Assembly: GCA_035079385.1 (NCBI GenBank)
Contig: JAVHKY010000012.1
Coordinates: 2,276,501 to 2,340,500, forward strand
DNA: 64,000 nt
DNA from: Aspidiotus rigidus
Taxonomy: Eukaryota; Arthropoda; Insecta; Hemiptera; Diaspididae
Direction: 5' to 3'
The translations under genes were made by a program, and so were the position numbers. The notes beneath the pieces were generated by a model. It made no database searches, was not told the origin of the DNA, and saw only the letters and a list, made by a program, of their open reading frames with translations. Of this stretch, positions 58,851 through 64,000 are shown one piece after another (within the stretch, counting starts at the first letter, position 1; the number at the start of each line of letters is the position of its first letter).

Positions 58851-60000
58851 TTTTGGAAAAATATAAAATCCTTACAGGGGAGAAACGCAGAGGTGCTAAG
58901 TGAAATCTCATCTGAAAAGCGGAAAGGGGGATGACGGACCTGAAAGAGGGCGTGATATCACCAAAAGGAAGAAGTTTGCTCGTTGAGTAGAGAAAGGACA
59001 ACGTTGGAGGGGAGGGCATAATGTCATCTGTAAAACTTGGAACAATTTCAATTAAAGAGCAAAGGGGAAAGATAAAAATTTTGGCCGAAGTTCTTACAGA
59101 GAAGGGCCGTGACGCCAATCGTGGATATGGAACAATTTTGTTTGAAAAGCTGAAAAGGGAGTTGACGATTGACTTGGAGAAGGGTGTGACGTCGTCCAAC
59201 TGAAGAGTAGAGGTGGATGAAGAAAAGAGCGTGAAGTCATCCGAGAATCACGTCACCACAACGTGAGGTTATCAAAACAGAATTCCGTTAGGATGCGTCG
59301 GCGTGCCGTAAGCAGAGCCCTACGTCTTCGGAATGGTTCACAGAACTTTTTGATCGAAGAGATTGGGAATAGAGGGTGAAGATGATTGTCCTATTTGACT
59401 GTCTGCACCGGCCTGCATCGTGCCCATGTGGCATGGTAAACCACACAGCTCAAAACATTCCCTGGTACTGCTCAAAGGTAGCCAGCCTGAGGAGTCTGGC
59501 TTTACAGGAGGGAGACAGAAAATTTTTGAGCTCCGAGTTTTACCGGTCGGCGGATGGGGATGGCAGACGTTTTTTCTGCCCCCCCCCCCAAAAAAAAAAA
59601 GTTCCCCTGTTAAAAGGACATGAAGGGTCTACAAATTTTTCTTTGCGTTTTTAGCGAGGATCCCGCTACCTCTTTTGTTGGGGGGGGGGGGGGGGATTTC
59701 CAGGAAATCTACGCAGGCACGTCCGACTTTGATTACGTCATCAACCTAAGTTAGGTCGTTCACGGGACTTGGAAAATGTCGACTATTTTCTGGAAGGATC
59801 AAGGGGACGTTGAAAATTTCAACTTCCGAGTCATACTCATATATGATGATAGGAGGGGGACTTGAAAAATTTCAACTCTCAAGCTATCCGACTATTGTGA
59901 CGTCATCATTTTTGGGCAAATGTCCAGAGACTTGGAGTATTTTCAACCATCAAGCTATACTTAAATATGAGGAGGAACTTGAGATCAGAACTTGTGGTTG
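58850..60000 (+). repeat. Degenerate tandem repeat with TGACGTCA-like cores
   Basis: Units of ~55-90 bp contain (G/A)ACTTGGAA(A/C)AATTTCAA, AAGCTAT and then GTGACGTCATC or decayed forms (GTGATATCACC, AATGTCATC, GTGACGCCAATC, GTGACGTCGTCC, GTGAAGTCATCC, GATTACGTCATCAACC). The clearest units are near 59034, 59168, 59768, 59853 and 59928. The middle (59380-59700) is different sequence with poly-C/poly-A (59580-59600) and poly-G (~59681) runs. The family recurs at 39840, 41700 and 53990. Confidence 0.65.
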
Positions 60001-63000
60001 ACTTCATCATCCCAACTTAGTAGAATTAGTCTAGGCTAGATATTATAGCAATTGGACTAGGTTGAATTATAGGAATTTTTCTAGGCTAGATAAAGTATAG
60101 AGAGAGTCTTCAGGGGATATACCGGTATACTGTTCCGTAATGTGCAGAATAGAGCCTCCCTTATAGCAACTACCTTTTTACCACAACTTCACAAAACCAT
60201 TTCTATCGCTTTTGTTCATCTCAGAGACCTGATAAGTCTGCTCACTTAAGCATAAAGAACTGTTTTCTACGGGATCTCGAAGCTTACGGTTTCCCTGCTG
60301 CCATTACAAAGTTTTTAATGGCTCCTATTTTTATTATTATCATTATTTTTTTACTGCGATGAAAATTGACACAGTCAGCTTTGATAGGAAGTTTTGTCCG
60401 TATTTTCACACGATTTTCGTAATTACTGTATTTCTTCAATGTTACTCCCGGGTTTTTTGGATAAGAGTTTCAGAATTTTTCGTTTTTCTGCTTTGTTTAG
60501 GAGCCGCAAAAAAGGATTGCAGTAGCTTAATTAATAATTTTAATGAATTCGAAAACGAAAAATACAATTAGAACAACAACTAAGCATAGCTTTTGAGGCC
60601 ACACCTGAGGTGTCTGTCTGGGTGGCTGTGTTGCATTTATCAGAACTTGTATCTCCTATTTTCCGTTGATGCATCTATTACCTACTATTTCGATGATGAT
60701 TGAACAAGAGGGCACGAGGGAGGCTGAGTCCCTACACCAAAGATACACAGTCATTGCTAATGCGAAAAGAAAAGGTGTGGAAAGTTTTGCCTCCCGAAAA
60801 TTCATTGAGCTCCTACCAAAAATTAATTGACTCTGGCAAAGGGGCTGGTGAGCAAAAAAATAAAAAACCAAAATGGTGTACCTTGCGTAGAGGTCCTCTT
60901 TGTATAGAAATAGCACCTTGTTCTTGAGAAAAGTGCAGTCTGTATTGGAAGGAATGCGATGCTCATTTAATTTTGTTTTTCGATGGGGAGGGTGGAGAAA
61001 TGGGTGTGAATTTCCTTCCAGTGGTAATGCTGTATGTAAATATCAACTTAAGTGCTTGGCGTGATTGTGAGATGATTTTTATTCATCATTCATTATGGCA
61101 GAAAGCTGTGTGTTTTACAGTCGCGGATGTTAATCCTCGCCAAAAATGAACTAGTTACTATACTTATTACTATTCGCGGCGTTTGTTAATGTAATTTCAT
61201 GCGCACACTAACACGCGTGTAGTATAACTTGTTATTGTAGGCATATATTTCCATCCGCGACAATGATAATCTTATCTTCGGCGAACGTGGTCGTACAATT
61301 TGCCCGCTATTCGTAATAAGGGCATTAATTCAATCCCAACATGAAAAAAAAGCATCTGTTTACTGTTTAGTCTCAGTCCACGCTTTTGGTACAAGATGAA
61401 TTTTCTCCGCATCTTCGCGAAGCTATCGTTAAAATATTGTAGCCTATACTCAGCTGATGATCTATGACTTGTCTCTCTGGGATGTAATCGCTAATACTAG
61501 CTGTGTTAGAACGACCACATTTTTGCAATCAAGTAAGTATTATGCGCTTGTAACCCGTACATATCGTTGAAGAGGACATCAACTCATGCTAGAGGCTTGT
61601 ACTCGAAAACCAACATTTTTATTCACTCCTGAAGCTATATTACAGTCAGCTGCCCAAGCAAACTCGCGTACATCGATATTCGACAACTTTTGATCGAACT
61701 CCTGAAATGCCGACAACGTTAATAACATCATCGGTTTCGCTCTTATCGGAAGCGGCGAATGAGAATTAATAAATTCACCGAGTGCCACGACTACGCGATG
61801 CATCCAATAAGTATTTCTTGCTATACAAAATACATTATACTTGCTCTAGGTGACGCTGTTCCTAATTGAATGCCGCCCTATCGGTTTTCTTCCTCCTTCT
61901 GTTTCTCTCTGTACGGCTCCATAATTGTTTTTTAATAGACTAGAAACTCGCAAAAACGGGATTTCTCGCGAATTGCAATAAATCTGTAGATTATCACCGG
62001 TGAATAGAGGAACGTTCAATTGAATGTTACTTGCAAGAAAATGTAGTATTGGTCGATTAATTTATAGGTAGGTTGTCTTATCATTGTTGCGGTAGAATTT
62101 ATTTTTCCTTAGTAGACGTACGAATCTTCTCCCGTTATGAGACAGAGACACAAAGTAACTTGGCTTTTCTGCCAATTTTAATTAGAAGGTTAAAAATTAT
62201 CCAATTACCGTAATCATTTTACGCTCACGCACCGTTGTACGAGTGTTTAGTCGTAATTAATCGAGTACGCGCCACCCATTTAAAAAGAGCATGGATTTAA
62301 TGGATTTTTTTTCGCAGATGCGGTTCAAGAATGCTGTCAGATTTCGGGTTTTAGAAGATAGAATAAAGCGTTATCGAACGTACACAGAACTTCACAATTC
62401 CTCTTCTCGGGGAGTTTTTCTTATGGGTAAGAATTCAGAGTAATCCATTTACTTTTAGGTTCAAAATTTCAACTGTGAATAAGAATTATTAAATTTTGAA
62501 ATTCAGGATCAAAATTTGGAGAAAAATTCTTGGGATTCAGATTGAATTTCTCCAAATTCCATTTCCATGCCTGTAGTATAGCTTTCTCCAATTCAAAGAC
62601 TCGAGGGCGCGATTTGAATGTTGCTAACGACTTATCATAAAATCGGGTAAATTGTATTTCAATTTTTGAAATTTTCGTTGTACCGTTTTTATAACTGGTT
62701 GATGTAAAATTTAAGGAATTTTCGCCTTTCACCCCTCTGTATGACGTATTCAAATTTCAACCCCAATAAAACCCAATGGGAAACCTAATGAAAAAAGAAA
62801 ACAGTTCCTTTAGATGGTCATTTTGGTAAACAGTTGCGAATAAATTAGACTAAAATTTAGATTTGAGATGTAAACAGCCGAGTGCTGAGAAGTGACGATT
62901 GTAAATTAATCAAAACATATTAAGAAAAGAGATCAGAAACCCCCGAGGGTTTGTCGAAATCATTACAAGTTTGCCGAAAATACATGTCTCAAAAATGGGA

Positions 63001-63185
63001 CCCTTGATGACATAATTCAAATCAGCGGAACAAGTTCTATGGGACTCTGTACAAAAGGTTCGATTCTTCTGAATTCTCCGAAGCAAAGTTACATAATCAT
63101 GTACATTATGTTACCGTCAACTTGTAGAATCTGTCTGTTTACAAAATGGCTAGTCAATTCATAAATTCTCTTGAAAAAAGGTTTT
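60001..63185. other. Mostly unannotated single-copy-looking sequence
   Basis: No gene is recognised. TCTAGGCTAGATA occurs twice near 60030-60090. An open frame at 61579-61803 (-) is described separately. 60700-60927 (+) encodes 75 residues without a recognised domain. GC is a little higher than in the satellite. Regulatory DNA or the unseen first exon of the mucin gene could be here. Confidence 0.4.
61579..61803 (-). CDS. Unrecognised 74-codon open frame, possible exon
   Basis: The frame begins MHRVVVALGEFINSHSPL and contains LLTLSAFQEFDQKL and REFAWAADCN. Its composition is balanced, unlike the AT-driven shadow frames around it. No family is recognised, and no splice context or neighbouring exon confirms it. 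It may be a chance frame. Confidence 0.25.
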   Translation of the reverse strand: MHRVVVALGEFINSHSPLPIRAKPMMLLTLSAFQEFDQKLSNIDVREFAWAADCNIASGVNKNVGFRVQASSMS

Positions 63186-63189
63186 TCTA

Positions 63190-63530
63190 TTGTACAAATC
63201 TACTTTATTGGTTGCTTATACAAGAGTACTTTCGGGTGTTATCCCATCATCAGTTGTGTCGCAACTGGAGAACAAGGCCTTAACCATGAGTTTTTATTAG
63301 TATAATACTGTGATCTTATTGGCTATAACAATGCTGTGTTGTGATTGGTTCACTTCTTAGGGACTTATTCTTACAATAATATGACATTGTGTTCTTATTG
63401 GCTAAAACATACTGCTTTGTGATTGGTTCAATCTATTGTTCTAAATGCTGCGTTTCTATTGGCTACCTGGATTCCTGCCGTCTCATTGGTTGGTTCCGTT
63501 CTTCTTCTCTCGTCCAATCACCAGGCCGAA
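63190..63530 (-). repeat. ATTGG/CCAAT-rich ~79-bp repeat next to a Penelope-like element
   Basis: ATTGG(C/T)T occurs at 63318, 63344, 63397, 63422, 63458 and 63485, as pairs (TTATTGGCTA then GTGATTGGTTCA) recurring at ~79 bp. On the minus strand a hairpin-GAAA motif, CTGATGATGGGATAACACCC then GAAAG, lies at ~63228-63262. It is likely part of the inverted 5' or long-terminal-like region of the Penelope-like element that starts at 63773. Confidence 0.5.
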
Positions 63531-63772
63531 TAATTTTTTGCTGCAAACGTGATTACATTGTTCAAGAGGCAGGCTTTCTTTCTCTTGGCTTTTGCAATCT
63601 CCATTTGTTCCCAGAGTTTTCTTCTCTTTGTGCGATTCTCTACGTGTATAACTTCAAATATTCCCTCTCCATCGTGGTTTTCCTCGTTACAGTGTTTCCC
63701 AAACAGTGACTTGCCATCTTCTTTTTCCTTCGACGTTTTGTGCTCCTTTTTCCTGATCTCAAACTTTCTCCC

Positions 63773-64000
63773 AGTCTAACCATACTGGCGGAGATATTCA
63801 TGAATGATATGGAAAACAAGATAATGAAGGGCAGCAAGTTCAGAAACTCGATCAAACATTGGGCCAGATATGTAGATGATATCCTAATTGTGTGGTCAGG
63901 CACTGATAGACAGGTGGATCTATTCCTTTCAGAAATGAACGCGATGAATGAGAGCATCAAATTCACAGTGGAAAAAGGCAATGAGACCATCAACTATTTG
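63773..64000 (+). pseudogene. Penelope-like reverse transcriptase, partial at window end
   Basis: The frame reads ILAEIFMNDMENKIM, then the catalytic WARYVDDILIVWSGT, and SIKFTVEKGNETINYL at the window edge. It aligns in order with SEVFMSKFEVD, RYVDDVLCMW and SIKFTLEVGGSSINFL of the element at 38149-39555. The upstream RT blocks are not readable, so it may be 5'-truncated. The remainder is outside the window, so whether it is intact is unknown. Confidence 0.8.

Noticed and set aside
58840..59199. 119-codon minus-strand frame considered as the mucin's first exon
   Set aside because: It has no signal peptide at its start, lies over the degenerate repeat and lacks a phase-1 donor.
63640..63993. 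117-codon minus-strand frame at the window end
   Set aside because: It is antisense to the Penelope-like RT with the YVDDILIVW motif.

Overview
The window looks like repeat-rich nuclear DNA of an arthropod, most likely an insect. The evidence is spliced genes with GT/AG introns, a secreted mucin with peritrophin-type chitin-binding (CBM14) domains, poly-C2H2 zinc-finger genes, and remnants of Penelope-like, non-LTR, MULE, hAT-like and pogo-like elements. The species cannot be fixed from the sequence. No rRNA, tRNA or CRISPR array was recognised.

Layout. (1) 1-20283 is one satellite array of ~163-bp monomers. It is organised into higher-order repeats: a 4-monomer block of 654 bp, nearly identical units of 4242, 3589 and 3421 bp (26, 22 and 21 monomers), and a more diverged right edge with a 7-monomer (1144 bp) repeat. 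(2) 20284-22700 is a pericentromere-like border with a ~340-370 bp tandem repeat, interrupted by a 564-bp TA-flanked inverted-repeat element. (3) 23013-27176 (+) is a four-exon gene encoding a 14-finger C2H2 protein. (4) 27480-36880 is a graveyard of transposable elements (RNase H relics, a Jockey/CR1-like RT, a MULE pseudogene, retroelement tails, microsatellites). It also holds one candidate small secreted peptide (29504-29719, -). (5) 36900-47440 is a paralogous copy of the zinc-finger gene whose introns were inflated by Penelope-like and I-type retroelements. Its first two exons are not visible. (6) 48945-58579 (-) is a chitin-binding mucin with seven CBM14 domains. Its three short 3' exons join in phase to the 3.3-kb main exon across a 5.5-kb, element-filled intron; the 5' (signal peptide) exon was not found. 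(7) 58580-63180 is mostly non-coding, with a degenerate repeat family carrying TGACGTCA-like cores. (8) 63190-64000 is the start of another Penelope-like element cut by the window edge.

How it fits together. The host genes are two duplicated zinc-finger genes and one mucin/peritrophin. The duplication carried introns and 3' flank as well as exons. The last 144 bases compared across the stop codon are identical between the two copies, which suggests gene conversion. Nearly everything else is transposon-derived. Two DNA-element-like inserts and long foldback palindromes lie inside the mucin intron.
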